Shown here in pieces: positions 1 to 7,668 of a stretch of DNA of 14,832 bases. This DNA is from Candidatus Borrarchaeota archaeon. GTDB taxonomy: Archaea > Asgardarchaeota > Sifarchaeia > Borrarchaeales > Borrarchaeaceae. The notes under the pieces were generated by a model. It ran no database searches and had not been told where the DNA came from. It saw only the letters and a program-made list of their open reading frames with translations. The DNA lies in contig JAEORY010000043.1 in assembly GCA_016840645.1 (NCBI GenBank), positions 1 to 14,832 on the forward strand, given 5' to 3'. The translations under genes were made by a program, and so were the position numbers. The stretch's first letter is position 1. Each line of letters starts with the position of its first letter.

Positions 1-263
1 ACTTTTTCAACTGTGAGTCCCTTAATATTCATACCCAGAATGCTTTGGCTCACATTTTTTGCGTCTTCTGATTTTTCAGCAATTTTAATTCCGCCAGCTT
101 TGCCTCTCCCAGAAACTAAAACTTGCGATTTAACAACCACTGGTCTATTTAGACGATCAGCGATTGCTTTAACCTCATCAGAATTAGATGCTATTTCGCC
201 TTTGGGAACAGGGACGCCATACTCAGCAAATATCTTTTTAGCTTCATACTCATGCAATTTCAT
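1..263 (-). CDS. sucC: Succinyl-CoA synthetase (ADP-forming) beta subunit, 5' part only
   Basis: This is the first 87 codons of a minus-strand gene that leaves the window on the left. The translation begins [20 protein letters not shown] and contains GRGKAGGIK near residues 55-63. Both are hallmarks of the ATP-grasp N-terminus of the succinyl-CoA ligase beta subunit, which binds nucleotide. In the family the enzyme interconverts succinyl-CoA and succinate with ATP or GTP formation in the cytoplasm. The ATG start is supported by an AAGGAG Shine-Dalgarno site at 274-279, ten bases upstream, and by family alignment. The alpha subunit (sucD) would be expected just beyond the left edge. The family is clear; whether it is ADP- or GDP-specific cannot be told from this fragment. 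The fumarate reductase genes nearby fit a succinate-handling context. Confidence 0.93.
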   Translation of the reverse strand, partial: MKLHEYEAKKIFAEYGVPVPKGEIASNSDEVKAIADRLNRPVVVKSQVLVSGRGKAGGIKIAEKSEDAKNVSQSILGMNIKGLTVEK

Positions 264-383
264 CGTGAATTATCTCCTTAACTTGAATTAAATTTAATGA
301 TAACTTAGAAATAGAAATATTTTTTCATTATCTTAGCATACGATTCTCCAAAAATTTTATTATATTTGCATGTTACGACACAA

Positions 384-418
384 GAAAGCCCCACTGCTTT
401 AGCGTGAGGTAGTTCACG
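384..418 (+). mobile_element. Degenerate IS200/IS605-type right-end (TnpB omega-RNA-like) hairpin
   Basis: A hairpin with a TTTA loop sits at 389-409. The arms pair at 397/402, 396/403, 394/404, 393/405, 392/406, 390/408 and 389/409, with T395 bulged and a C391-A407 mismatch. The GCTTTAGC core followed by GTAGTTCAC (409-417) resembles the 3' end of IS605/IS1341-family tnpB elements, where the omega-RNA scaffold ends and the guide begins. No tnpB or tnpA reading frame lies upstream, because the sequence to the left is the sucC start and leader. I therefore read it as a relic, or possibly a domesticated guide-RNA end. A competing hairpin, CGTGA (403-407) with TCACG (414-418), is also possible. 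The assignment rests on motif memory alone. Confidence 0.45.
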
Positions 419-434
419 TATGTAAACCTCTAGT

Positions 435-1250
435 TTAAACTGAATTTTTAAGTTTTTCTTTTAATGGTGTAGCAAAATTCCAAAATTGCTCATAAAAGAA
501 TTTAAAAATAAATACAAGCCCTGGGCTCTTTGCCCATATCCCAAACTCACTTTCTTGAACGCTTGGAAATGTAAATAGAATTTCATTTTCATCGATTACG
601 ACAATACGTGAGCCTGATGGTATTATATGGCGACCAGGATGTGTAAACGGCAGAGCATTTGCATCTGGAAGTGTGATTGGGATAATTCCTACTTCTAGAT
701 TTGGATCTAAAGGGAGCGTAGTCAGTTTTGGGAGGTCATCTTTTCCAAAGGTAAGTCTTATTCTAATATCTTGGGAGCATAAATCCGAAATTGTTTCGAT
801 AAATAAAGGAAGCTCTTCAATAGGAATGCCCATAATAATTTCAGCCTTAGCACTTGGAAGCATTGCTTGTATTCGATTAAAAATTTGTTCTCCTCCCCGA
901 AGAGTCCATATAATTTCTTCAGGGCGACTAATTTCAATTTTTTCCAATGTTTTTAGTCCTTTAATCGCCTCATTCTTTGCTTCACGGTATTTTTGAGCTA
1001 GTTTTTCTATAGCTACCTCTGGGGTTGTTGGTCGATAACGTCGAGGTTTTCCGTATTGAATCTCAACTAAATCTTTTTTTTCCAATTCACTTAGAGTCTC
1101 ATATATTTTTGGACGTGGAACATCAGATTCATGTGCAATTTCACTAGCATTAGCGCTGTTTAATCTAACTAGAGTTATGTAAACCTTTGCCTCGTATTCT
1201 GTGAGACCAAGGTCTTTAAGAGCATTAGTTAATTCGACTAATTCGCCCAA
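435..1250 (-). CDS. TrmB-family transcriptional regulator
   Basis: The protein is about 271 residues. An N-terminal winged-helix TrmB domain contains LGLTEYEAKVYITL, then a recognition region with PRPKIYETLSELEKKDLVE, then the GKPRRYRP wing. After a helical linker comes a C-terminal effector-type domain that includes IWTLRGGEQIF. Members of this family bind sugars or other small ligands and repress or activate transport and catabolic genes in archaea. I chose the TTG at 1250: GGAG lies eight bases upstream, and the protein then begins MGELVELTNALKDLGL, as the family usually does. A GTG at 1337 would add 29 residues of hydrophobic, unrelated-looking sequence overlapping the likely promoter. 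The gene is divergent from the permease at 1447, so that gene and itself are the obvious targets. The ligand is unknown. Confidence 0.87.
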   Translation of the reverse strand: MGELVELTNALKDLGLTEYEAKVYITLVRLNSANASEIAHESDVPRPKIYETLSELEKKDLVEIQYGKPRRYRPTTPEVAIEKLAQKYREAKNEAIKGLKTLEKIEISRPEEIIWTLRGGEQIFNRIQAMLPSAKAEIIMGIPIEELPLFIETISDLCSQDIRIRLTFGKDDLPKLTTLPLDPNLEVGIIPITLPDANALPFTHPGRHIIPSGSRIVVIDENEILFTFPSVQESEFGIWAKSPGLVFIFKFFYEQFWNFATPLKEKLKNSV

Positions 1251-1301
1251 CCGATTCTCTCCAATTCTTCCAAAACAAAGGGATTTTGGATTTTTTAAAA
1301 C

Positions 1302-1320
1302 AAATATAATAGACAATTGT
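1302..1320 (-). promoter_or_regulatory. Putative TATA box and palindromic operator of the TrmB-like gene
   Basis: On the minus strand an ATTATATTT box (1302-1310) lies about 56 bases upstream of the TTG start. It would place transcription start near 1279, leaving a leader of about 30 bases with the Shine-Dalgarno site inside it. Directly next to the box, at the BRE side, is the perfect palindrome ACAATTGT (1313-1320). AGACAATT (1311-1318) recurs inverted as AATTGTCT at 1396-1403, in front of the divergent permease. An autoregulatory operator is plausible but unproven. Confidence 0.4.
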
Positions 1321-1424
1321 AGAATATAAAAATTCACAAAAAGAAATAATAACTCTGCCGATATCAGATAAAACCGTTTGAATTAAAGATGTTCAAATTG
1401 TCTCTCTAATCCATTATTGATTGG

Positions 1425-1434
1425 ATAAAAAATA
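1425..1434 (+). promoter_or_regulatory. Putative TATA box of the permease gene
   Basis: ATAAAAAATA at 1425-1434 is the best TATA-like box ahead of the plus-strand permease. With the usual archaeal spacing, transcription would start near 1456. That is after the TTG (1447) and GTG (1450) candidates and 12 bases before the ATG at 1468. This favours the ATG, or a leaderless message if the spacing is a little shorter. The half-site AATTGTCT lies just upstream at 1396-1403. Confidence 0.35.
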
Positions 1435-1446
1435 GCCTAGAAATCA

Positions 1447-2811
1447 TTGGTGGCATATTTGCTTGTTATGATTCCTTTTACAGTAATTATGATCATTGCA
1501 TATATTCTTATTGCTTCTGACAAAATAAACAAAACGCTAGTTGCTATTGGTGGAGCAGCAGTCACCATGACTGTTGCATATATCTATTTCTTTGCTGGAA
1601 CTGAAATTTTCACTGAACAAGAGGTTCTTACTGAACTCGTGGATTGGGGTGCCATTATTATTATATTATCTCTTTTAGTCATCGTAGAAGTCTCGAAAAG
1701 TTCTGGAATACTTAATTTCTTAACTGTAACGATCATAAAACTTACAAAAGGAAACACGGAAAAGATTTTATTCTATACAAATGCACTAATTTTTATTTTA
1801 TCAGCGTTTCTGGGAGATGAATCTGCTTTTTTGATAGTAGGCGGCATTACATTGGTTTTAGTTAAAAATATGAAACTTGATCCTATGCCCTTCCTTTTAA
1901 CTGAAGTCGTATCTTCGAATGCTGCTAGTTGTGCTTCAATAACTAGCAGTCTAACGAATATTATTATAGCATCTAACTTCTCTTTCGCACCAGAATATTA
2001 TCTTTCATACGATAGATTTCTATTGATTGCTTTTCCTTTTTCATTACTAATTTTTGTGCTTAATTTAGTTATAGGGAAGCATCTAGTCCGTGACAGATTT
2101 GTTTGTGTCGGGGAATGCATTACAGAAAGTGAAATTGACATTATTCTCGCAATAGAAGCTACAGAGGTAGTAAAGAATACTTTTTTAGTAAAAATATTCT
2201 TTCTCTTCTTTGCGGGACTAATAATAGGATTTATTGTTGCAGGATTTTTTGGAATTCCTTTCTTCTTAGTTGCATTAATAGGCGCAATTGTCCTCATCCT
2301 TATTACCGGGGAATATTCTAACATAGATAAAATCATAAAGCGTATAGATTGGAGCACAATAATCTTTTTCTTTGGAGTTTTCATAATTGTCGGAGGAGTT
2401 GCGAGTGTTGGCTTGTTAAATCTGATAGGGGAAGCCATAGGAAAGTTTTCGGGAGGGAATAAGATTCTCATTTGGCTTACATTAATTGTGATTGGTGGGG
2501 TAATTGCGGCTTTTGTTGATAGCGTCAGTATTGCATTAATGTTGTTGTACATTATTCCAACGGTAGTTGCATCAGCAGGAATAACAAATCCAGCATCTGT
2601 TATATGGTCTGTAATCCTTGCCGTAAATTTGGGTGATATTATCAGCCCGCTTGGAGGTATCAACTCTGTGCTTATATTTCTAATGTTTAAAAGGGAGAAA
2701 ATTAGATTTTCCTTTCTTAATTTTATGAAAATAGGAGGAATACTGAGTAGTATTAATTTCACGCTTGTATTTTTGTATATCCTGCTTATTTCGAGTCTCT
2801 TGGGATGGTGA
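1447..2811 (+). CDS. ArsB/NhaD-type (ion transporter superfamily) membrane permease
   Basis: This is a very hydrophobic 454-residue protein with about eleven to twelve predicted membrane segments. The fold of the superfamily is seen in the duplicated helical blocks and in the central segment SSNAASCASITSSLTNIIIA (residues 156-175). This segment aligns with the SN-GG-ATLIGDPPN-type hairpin of ArsB, NhaD and P-protein relatives. The second repeat has GDIISPLGGINSVLIF near the C-terminus. Family members move arsenite, sodium/protons, citrate or C4-dicarboxylates across the cell membrane. The usual GDPP residues are replaced here by SSLT, so the substrate cannot be assigned. The start is uncertain: TTG 1447, GTG 1450 or ATG 1468 (residue 8); none has a strong Shine-Dalgarno site. 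The divergent TrmB-like regulator probably controls it. The neighbours sucC and tfrAB make a dicarboxylate substrate attractive, but this is inference. Confidence 0.8.
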   Translation: MVAYLLVMIPFTVIMIIAYILIASDKINKTLVAIGGAAVTMTVAYIYFFAGTEIFTEQEVLTELVDWGAIIIILSLLVIVEVSKSSGILNFLTVTIIKLTKGNTEKILFYTNALIFILSAFLGDESAFLIVGGITLVLVKNMKLDPMPFLLTEVVSSNAASCASITSSLTNIIIASNFSFAPEYYLSYDRFLLIAFPFSLLIFVLNLVIGKHLVRDRFVCVGECITESEIDIILAIEATEVVKNTFLVKIFFLFFAGLIIGFIVAGFFGIPFFLVALIGAIVLILITGEYSNIDKIIKRIDWSTIIFFFGVFIIVGGVASVGLLNLIGEAIGKFSGGNKILIWLTLIVIGGVIAAFVDSVSIALMLLYIIPTVVASAGITNPASVIWSVILAVNLGDIISPLGGINSVLIFLMFKREKIRFSFLNFMKIGGILSSINFTLVFLYILLISSLLGW

Positions 2812-2837
2812 ACTTCTAAGAAGTCATCAAAAACAAA
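2812..2837. terminator. Possible bidirectional terminator between convergent genes
   Basis: The 35-base gap between the permease stop and the tfrB stop holds a small perfect hairpin, ACTTC-TAA-GAAGT (2812-2824). Next to it is CAAAAACAAA (2828-2837), which reads TTTGTTTTTG on the tfrB strand. Oligo-T tracts are the usual archaeal termination signal. The stem is only five base pairs. Confidence 0.35.
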
Positions 2838-2846
2838 TTAATGAGG

Positions 2847-4406
2847 TTATTCTTTTACAACTTGTTGCTTCTTAATAGGGTGATTAAGCAAACGATTTAA
2901 CAAAGTTGCAGTATGCACGACATCCATGTCTATCCCGTTAGTCTTCACTAATTCTTTCAGTTGGAATATACAGAACGGACAGGGTGTAACAATAGTCTCA
3001 GCTTGAGTTTCCTTTATGTATTGAGCTTTTCTTGACGCAATTAACCTAGAAAAATCTCTTATGCCAGCACGTACTCCTCCACCCGCGCCACAGCAACGAT
3101 CCGCTTCTTTCATTTCCACTATTTCCGCGCCTGTGTACGTTATTAAATCACGAGGTTCCTGTTTTACATCCTGACCGCGATTTAGGTGGCATGGATCGTG
3201 GTAAGTTACTTTTAATTTAAGAGGATTTTCTGGAGGGGGCAGTTTCATAACTTTTTCGTAGATATATTCATTCAAATCGTATGTTTTAAATTTAAGCGGT
3301 CGTTTTAGAATTTCCTTTGCCCATCTTGAATAGTCATCTTTTAAGGTAATTCCGCAACCAGGACAACCTACAATTACATCTTTAACCCCATATCGTTCTA
3401 AAATTTCCACATTTTTCTTAAATTGGCGAACACCTAGGTCAAAATCACCAGAACGTATGGCTGGGCTACCGCAACACACTTGATCTGTTGGAATAATCAC
3501 TTGATAACCAAGTTTGTTCATTACGTCTATTAAATCTTTACCGATTTTTTGGAGACGTAAATCCATCATACAACCGGTGAAAAAGATAACCGGTTCGCCC
3601 TCACCAACGTATTCACCGAATTGGCCATCCTTTCCAGTCAACGGTTGCTTTTCAATAGTGACTGCCTTTCCATACGATCGGATGCGTTCAATGAATTCTT
3701 TTTGCCCCTCTAAGGGGCCAAAACCGTGTTTAACCACAACTGATCGCAGTTTTTCAATCGCTTTATGAGCAAGATCGATATCTTTAGGGCAGGCCTCAAC
3801 GCAAGCTTTACAAGTAGTACATCTGAATAGTCCCTCTGAAAGCGCCTTTTCGAAAACATCCTTGGTATTTCTTGGATCAAACTGAACTTGGGCATATTTA
3901 CGCATGTAAGCTGGTCCTATAAATTCATTCCAACTTTCAGCCACGCTTGGGCATGCAGCAATGCAATTATAACATTCTATGCATTTATGATACTCTAATA
4001 AGTCCTTTATTTCATCCATAGTGAAGGTTTGTGCTTCTTCAGGTGATTTTGCAAAATCTGAACGTATTTCTTTCATTTTCTCGAAAGGCTCTTCAAAATC
4101 AACCGCCAAATCTTTGGTAACTGCAAAAGTGGGAAGGGGTTCTAATGTATATTGATTGTCAGGTAGCAATTCAGTTTTGCAGGAGAGCTCTGGTTTACCA
4201 TTAATCATCATAGCACATGATCCACACTGCCCTGCACGACACCCAAACCGAAACGCAATAGTAGGATCGATGTTTTCGTAGATGTACCACATTGCATCAA
4301 GTACTCTCATACCTTTTTTGTATGGTACCTCGAACTGTTGCCAATGACCATGAGTTTCATTCTGGGGGTCAAATCGCCAAATCTTTAATCTAACCGTTTT
4401 TTTCAT
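2847..4406 (-). CDS. tfrB: Thiol:fumarate reductase-type iron-sulfur subunit with HdrB-like CCG domains
   Basis: The 519-residue protein has three parts. The first is an N-terminal ferredoxin-like domain with a [2Fe-2S] motif (C56, C61, C64, C76). The second is a two-cluster domain with CIECYNCIAACP (C142, C145, C148, C152) and CTTCKACVEACP (C196, C199, C202, C206), as in SdhB/FrdB. The third is a pair of cysteine-rich CCG domains as in heterodisulfide reductase HdrB: C279, C311/C312, C348, C351 and C406, C438/C439, C476, C479. All expected cysteines are present. This architecture is that of methanogen TfrB, where the CCG part handles the CoM/CoB thiols and electrons pass to fumarate on TfrA. 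It begins at the base after the tfrA stop codon, so the two are co-transcribed. No membrane-anchor gene is adjacent, which suggests a soluble or peripheral enzyme. The physiological thiol or other donor is unknown. Confidence 0.9.
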   Translation of the reverse strand: MKKTVRLKIWRFDPQNETHGHWQQFEVPYKKGMRVLDAMWYIYENIDPTIAFRFGCRAGQCGSCAMMINGKPELSCKTELLPDNQYTLEPLPTFAVTKDLAVDFEEPFEKMKEIRSDFAKSPEEAQTFTMDEIKDLLEYHKCIECYNCIAACPSVAESWNEFIGPAYMRKYAQVQFDPRNTKDVFEKALSEGLFRCTTCKACVEACPKDIDLAHKAIEKLRSVVVKHGFGPLEGQKEFIERIRSYGKAVTIEKQPLTGKDGQFGEYVGEGEPVIFFTGCMMDLRLQKIGKDLIDVMNKLGYQVIIPTDQVCCGSPAIRSGDFDLGVRQFKKNVEILERYGVKDVIVGCPGCGITLKDDYSRWAKEILKRPLKFKTYDLNEYIYEKVMKLPPPENPLKLKVTYHDPCHLNRGQDVKQEPRDLITYTGAEIVEMKEADRCCGAGGGVRAGIRDFSRLIASRKAQYIKETQAETIVTPCPFCIFQLKELVKTNGIDMDVVHTATLLNRLLNHPIKKQQVVKE

Positions 4407-6071
4407 CTACAAAACCACAACAGGAACCGTATGAATATTTTCATTTGAGATTATTATGTTTCGTCTCCATGAGGGGCTGGTTTCGGGAAAATCTTCCCGA
4501 AAATGTGCACCTCGGCTCTCTTCTCTGAAAAGGGCTGCCTTAATTATTATTTCTGCAACTGTAAGCATGTTTCTCACTTGTAATGCTTCGAGTTGCTCAT
4601 AAGCGAATGTGGTGTTTTGGTTAGCTACTTTTATTGGTGTTGATTTCAGTCTTTGAATATCCTGTAAAGCCCGAGATAATTTTTCCTTCGTCCTAAGGAT
4701 ACCAACTTTTGTCCACATCAATTCTTCTAATTTATGTCTGATTTGAGAAGGGCGCATTCCATCTTGCATGGGTTGTAAGGGTGATATTACCACACGATGA
4801 ATGTGAGTAATTTGGTCATCATGTATTTTGCCCAGTGAGGATTTGAGTGCATATTGAGCCGCATAATGTCCAGCTATGTATCCAAAAACTTGAAGATCTG
4901 CAAGAGCGTTTCCACCCAATCTATTTGCTCCATGAATTCCTCCAGTTACTTCTCCAGCTGCAAAGAGTCCTTTTGTAGTTGTTTCAGTCCTTTCAGATAT
5001 GTGAAGTCCACCCATTATATGATGTGCTGTCGGCGATACTTCCATTAGTTCCTTAGTAATATCAACTCCTGACAGGTCTCTAAACTGTTCTACAGTCTGA
5101 GGAAGACGTTCTTCTATTAAATCAGGAGATAAGTTTTTAAGAGAAAGATAAACTCCATTATGAGGTGTATACCGCCCAGCACGAATTTCCCTATAGATAG
5201 CACGAGCAACAACATCTCTTCCAGCCAATTCCATCCTGTCGGGATCATATTTCTCCATAAACCGCTCACCCAAGTTATTCAAAAGAATACCTCCTTCTGA
5301 GCGCACTGCTTCCGTTACTAAAATTCCTTTTGCGGAGTCTGGAAAAACCATACCCGTTGGATGAAATTGAATAAACTCCATATCGATCAATTCAGCGCCA
5401 GCGCGATATCCGATAGCATACCCGTCTCCAGTACCTTGAAAGGAGTTTGTAGTAACTTTATAGATCCTACAGCCACCACCTGTTGCCAGTATGACGGCTT
5501 TAGATCGGATCAAGAAAAATTTTGCGCCTTCTGGATTAAAAGCCGCTACACCAGTTACTTTATTTCCATCTAATAGAAGGTCAACAACTGCACCTCTAAT
5601 AAAGCGAACATTACTCGCTCGCAATAGATCCACTAAGGTCGCCATAATTTCCCCGCCTGTACGATCACCAGAGTAACAGGTCCTTTTATAACTTTGACGG
5701 CCAAATGCTCTTTGATCGATTTTACCCTCAGAAGTTCTGTAAAACAATGCGCCGTCATTTTCTAACTCCAAAATCCTAGCAGGGGCATTTTCTACCAAAA
5801 TACGTACGAGGCGTTCATTATTTACGTAGGCTCCTCCCGAAATCGTATCCTGAAAATGGGATTCGATACTATCCGCCGACTCAACATTGCGCAGCGCAGC
5901 ATTGTAACCGCCTTCTGCCATGACAGTACAGCCACTTTTCCCAGGTAACGTTTTTGCAATCAGAACCACGTCTATCGCTGAATGCTTTGATGCTTCAAGT
6001 GCTGCACGAACACCTGCGCCTCCTGCGCCAACTACGAGAACATCTGTTGAAATTATGTCGTCCAGTGTCAT
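4407..6071 (-). CDS. tfrA: Fumarate reductase / succinate dehydrogenase flavoprotein subunit (TfrA type)
   Basis: The protein is 554 residues. The FAD-binding motif is VVGAGGAG (13-20). Substrate and catalytic residues of the family are present: QFHPTG (H237, T239), TEAVRSEGG (E254, R257), GRDVV (R285, matching the proton-shuttle arginine), PTAHH (H350) and HGANRLGGN (R384). The C-terminus has the usual ESRGAHFREDFPE. It should interconvert fumarate and succinate in the cytoplasm. The residue that carries covalent FAD in SdhA/FrdA (the histidine in the SHT motif) is C48 here (SGCTV), so FAD is probably held non-covalently. GGAGG sits one base before the ATG, an unusually tight spacing, but family alignment supports this start. 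L-aspartate oxidase is a paralogue, but the partner TfrB argues against it. larA lies 124 bases upstream on the same strand. Confidence 0.92.
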   Translation of the reverse strand: MTLDDIISTDVLVVGAGGAGVRAALEASKHSAIDVVLIAKTLPGKSGCTVMAEGGYNAALRNVESADSIESHFQDTISGGAYVNNERLVRILVENAPARILELENDGALFYRTSEGKIDQRAFGRQSYKRTCYSGDRTGGEIMATLVDLLRASNVRFIRGAVVDLLLDGNKVTGVAAFNPEGAKFFLIRSKAVILATGGGCRIYKVTTNSFQGTGDGYAIGYRAGAELIDMEFIQFHPTGMVFPDSAKGILVTEAVRSEGGILLNNLGERFMEKYDPDRMELAGRDVVARAIYREIRAGRYTPHNGVYLSLKNLSPDLIEERLPQTVEQFRDLSGVDITKELMEVSPTAHHIMGGLHISERTETTTKGLFAAGEVTGGIHGANRLGGNALADLQVFGYIAGHYAAQYALKSSLGKIHDDQITHIHRVVISPLQPMQDGMRPSQIRHKLEELMWTKVGILRTKEKLSRALQDIQRLKSTPIKVANQNTTFAYEQLEALQVRNMLTVAEIIIKAALFREESRGAHFREDFPETSPSWRRNIIISNENIHTVPVVVL

Positions 6072-6195
6072 ACCTCCATAATTAAATTATCAAATTGATT
6101 CAAAAAGATTATGAAACTGCTATAATGAAAGCAAAGAGTTAACATTGCATTAATAAGGAGTCATATATGCATCCTACTGAGAAAACCTGCTTATC

Positions 6196-7458
6196 TTAAT
6201 TCTCCAGAACTGGAACAGCTAATGGTCCTTCTGGGATCACCGCAATTTCAGCATCAGTTCCTAGAACCTTGATTGCTTTTTCCAAACCCTCCTCTATCGT
6301 ACGGATTGGCGTTATCATCATAGATTTTACAATATTGTCTTCTATATTTGATGCAAGGTAAATATCATGCTTTAATTGATCACGAGCCAAAAGTTGGTTT
6401 TGCCATTGAAGTCCAATTGGTTCTTCACGTCTTATCTTCTGTAAAACTTCCTTAGGAGAATTAACTGAAGCATGCAGTTCTACAAATTCCTCTGGACCTT
6501 TCCCCATGCTGCAAGAGGAGGCTATAATCACAATTCCTCCATCGCGGGTTATCTTAGAAGCAGTATTTATGCCTTTGGTAGTTTGATACAAATCAAGGTC
6601 TAATGGAGCTCCATTGTTAGAAGTAATAGTAATATCTACCTTATGATCTACTTTTACCTCAACAATATCTTTAGAAATCTCACATCCTTTCTCATGAGCA
6701 TCGATAGGGTCTCCAGTGACTATATGTGTAATTTCTTTATTCTTGTTTAAAATCACATTAACTATAAAATTAAGATCAGCCATCCTCGCCTGCTCCACTA
6801 AATCCTCATGAACAATATTACCGTTTATAATTCCCGCTACCGAATTTGGATGGTCTAACATTTTATAACTATGATTTTTATAAGCCGATCTGACACTAAA
6901 CACACCTGGAGCTATGCTTTTCCTACCACCAGAAAAACCAGCGAACCAATGAGGTTCAATAAACCCAGTACTAACTCGAAAATCAGCTTCTACCACCATT
7001 GAGTTTATGGCAACTGGGGTACCTCGGGATGTCATCCCAATATTGACACATTGATTAACGTCGTGATTCACAACATTATAACTTTTGACTATATCTCTAC
7101 CTAGTTTTTTAACTAACTCGTGTTCATCTAAAGGTGGATGCAATCCTACGGCAATAATTATTGTTATATTTTCGCGGGGTACTTTTTCTTCTAACTCAGC
7201 CAATATTGGAGGAAGTAACCTGTCATCTGGACAAGGTCGCGTATTATCTGTAACTAAAACCACAACTTCATCATTTTTGCTAACACAATCACGAAGTGCG
7301 GGGCACCCTATCGGTGATTTCAGGCCATTTATTATAGCCTTTCTCTCATTTTCAAGGCCCTCTATATATTTCGTGCTCAGGATAGTGGCTAAGTTCTTGG
7401 TTGGTATCCTAGTTTTTAAAAAAGAATCCCCATAAGGAAGCGCAATTTCAGCATACAT
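6196..7458 (-). CDS. larA: LarA-family nickel-pincer 2-hydroxyacid racemase/epimerase
   Basis: The protein is about 420 residues in the lactate-racemase (LarA) family. From the ATG at 7458 it begins MYAEIALPYG, typical of the family. GGAG lies ten bases upstream of this ATG; a GTG at 7512 would add 18 unrelated residues. The active-site signature is intact: DNTRP (71-75), H107 in GLHPP, H170 in EPHWFAGFSGGRK, K180 (the lysine that bears the nickel-pincer nucleotide) and H196. The K-to-H spacing of 16 matches the characterised Lactobacillus enzyme. The family racemises lactate, malate and other 2-hydroxyacids. The next genes downstream on this strand are tfrAB, so a malate-like substrate is possible but unproven. 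The cofactor makers LarB, LarC and LarE are not in the window. GLHPP replaces the commoner GLHR, which may alter specificity. Confidence 0.85.
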   Translation of the reverse strand: MYAEIALPYGDSFLKTRIPTKNLATILSTKYIEGLENERKAIINGLKSPIGCPALRDCVSKNDEVVVLVTDNTRPCPDDRLLPPILAELEEKVPRENITIIIAVGLHPPLDEHELVKKLGRDIVKSYNVVNHDVNQCVNIGMTSRGTPVAINSMVVEADFRVSTGFIEPHWFAGFSGGRKSIAPGVFSVRSAYKNHSYKMLDHPNSVAGIINGNIVHEDLVEQARMADLNFIVNVILNKNKEITHIVTGDPIDAHEKGCEISKDIVEVKVDHKVDITITSNNGAPLDLDLYQTTKGINTASKITRDGGIVIIASSCSMGKGPEEFVELHASVNSPKEVLQKIRREEPIGLQWQNQLLARDQLKHDIYLASNIEDNIVKSMMITPIRTIEEGLEKAIKVLGTDAEIAVIPEGPLAVPVLEN

Positions 7459-7614
7459 TATAAAATTGCTCCAGTTGTTCATATCGTTGTTTTTAGTAAT
7501 TAATACTTCCACTGATCTCTTTATTGTAGTTGATTATTTTTAGAGACACATATTTTCATTTTTAAGCGAATTTCTATCTCTAGATCGTGTGGCCTTTTTA
7601 AATTTTGCTTGAAA

Positions 7615-7668
7615 CCATCCTCCGAGTTTAATAAAAAAACTAAACTACGTAGTAGGGTAACTCGATGG
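7615..7668. other. Foldable segment in the selB-larA gap
   Basis: CCATC (7615-7619) pairs with GATGG (7664-7668), and GAGTT (7624-7628) with AACTC (7659-7663). CTCC (7620-7623) is left as a one-sided bulge; read on the minus strand the bulge is GGAG, next to a mini-ORF encoding MVSSKI (7618-7598). The 30-base loop contains a perfect 10-bp palindrome, ACTACGTAGT (7644-7653), and a run of seven A. It could be part of the larA leader, the 3' UTR of selB, or an operator site. No tRNA or recognisable SECIS core was found. Confidence 0.3.
7631..7653 (-). terminator. Possible terminator downstream of pstK-selB
   Basis: On the minus strand the self-complementary ACTACGTAGT (7644-7653) is followed six bases later by seven T (7639-7633), about 100 bases after the selB stop. 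This would suit T-tract termination of the pstK-selB transcript. The stem is short. Confidence 0.3.

Noticed and set aside
13..291. A plus-strand open frame at the left end.
   Set aside because: The opposite strand encodes a clear SucC N-terminus with a ribosome binding site.
1251..1337. 29-residue N-terminal extension of the TrmB-like protein from a GTG.
   Set aside because: It overlaps the likely promoter, lacks a Shine-Dalgarno site and is foreign to the family; the TTG at 1250 has GGAG eight bases upstream.
1998..2762. A long open frame on the minus strand opposite the permease.
   Set aside because: It is a shadow of the hydrophobic permease gene: its translation is Ile/Thr/Lys-rich without domain motifs and it is embedded entirely in a well-supported gene.
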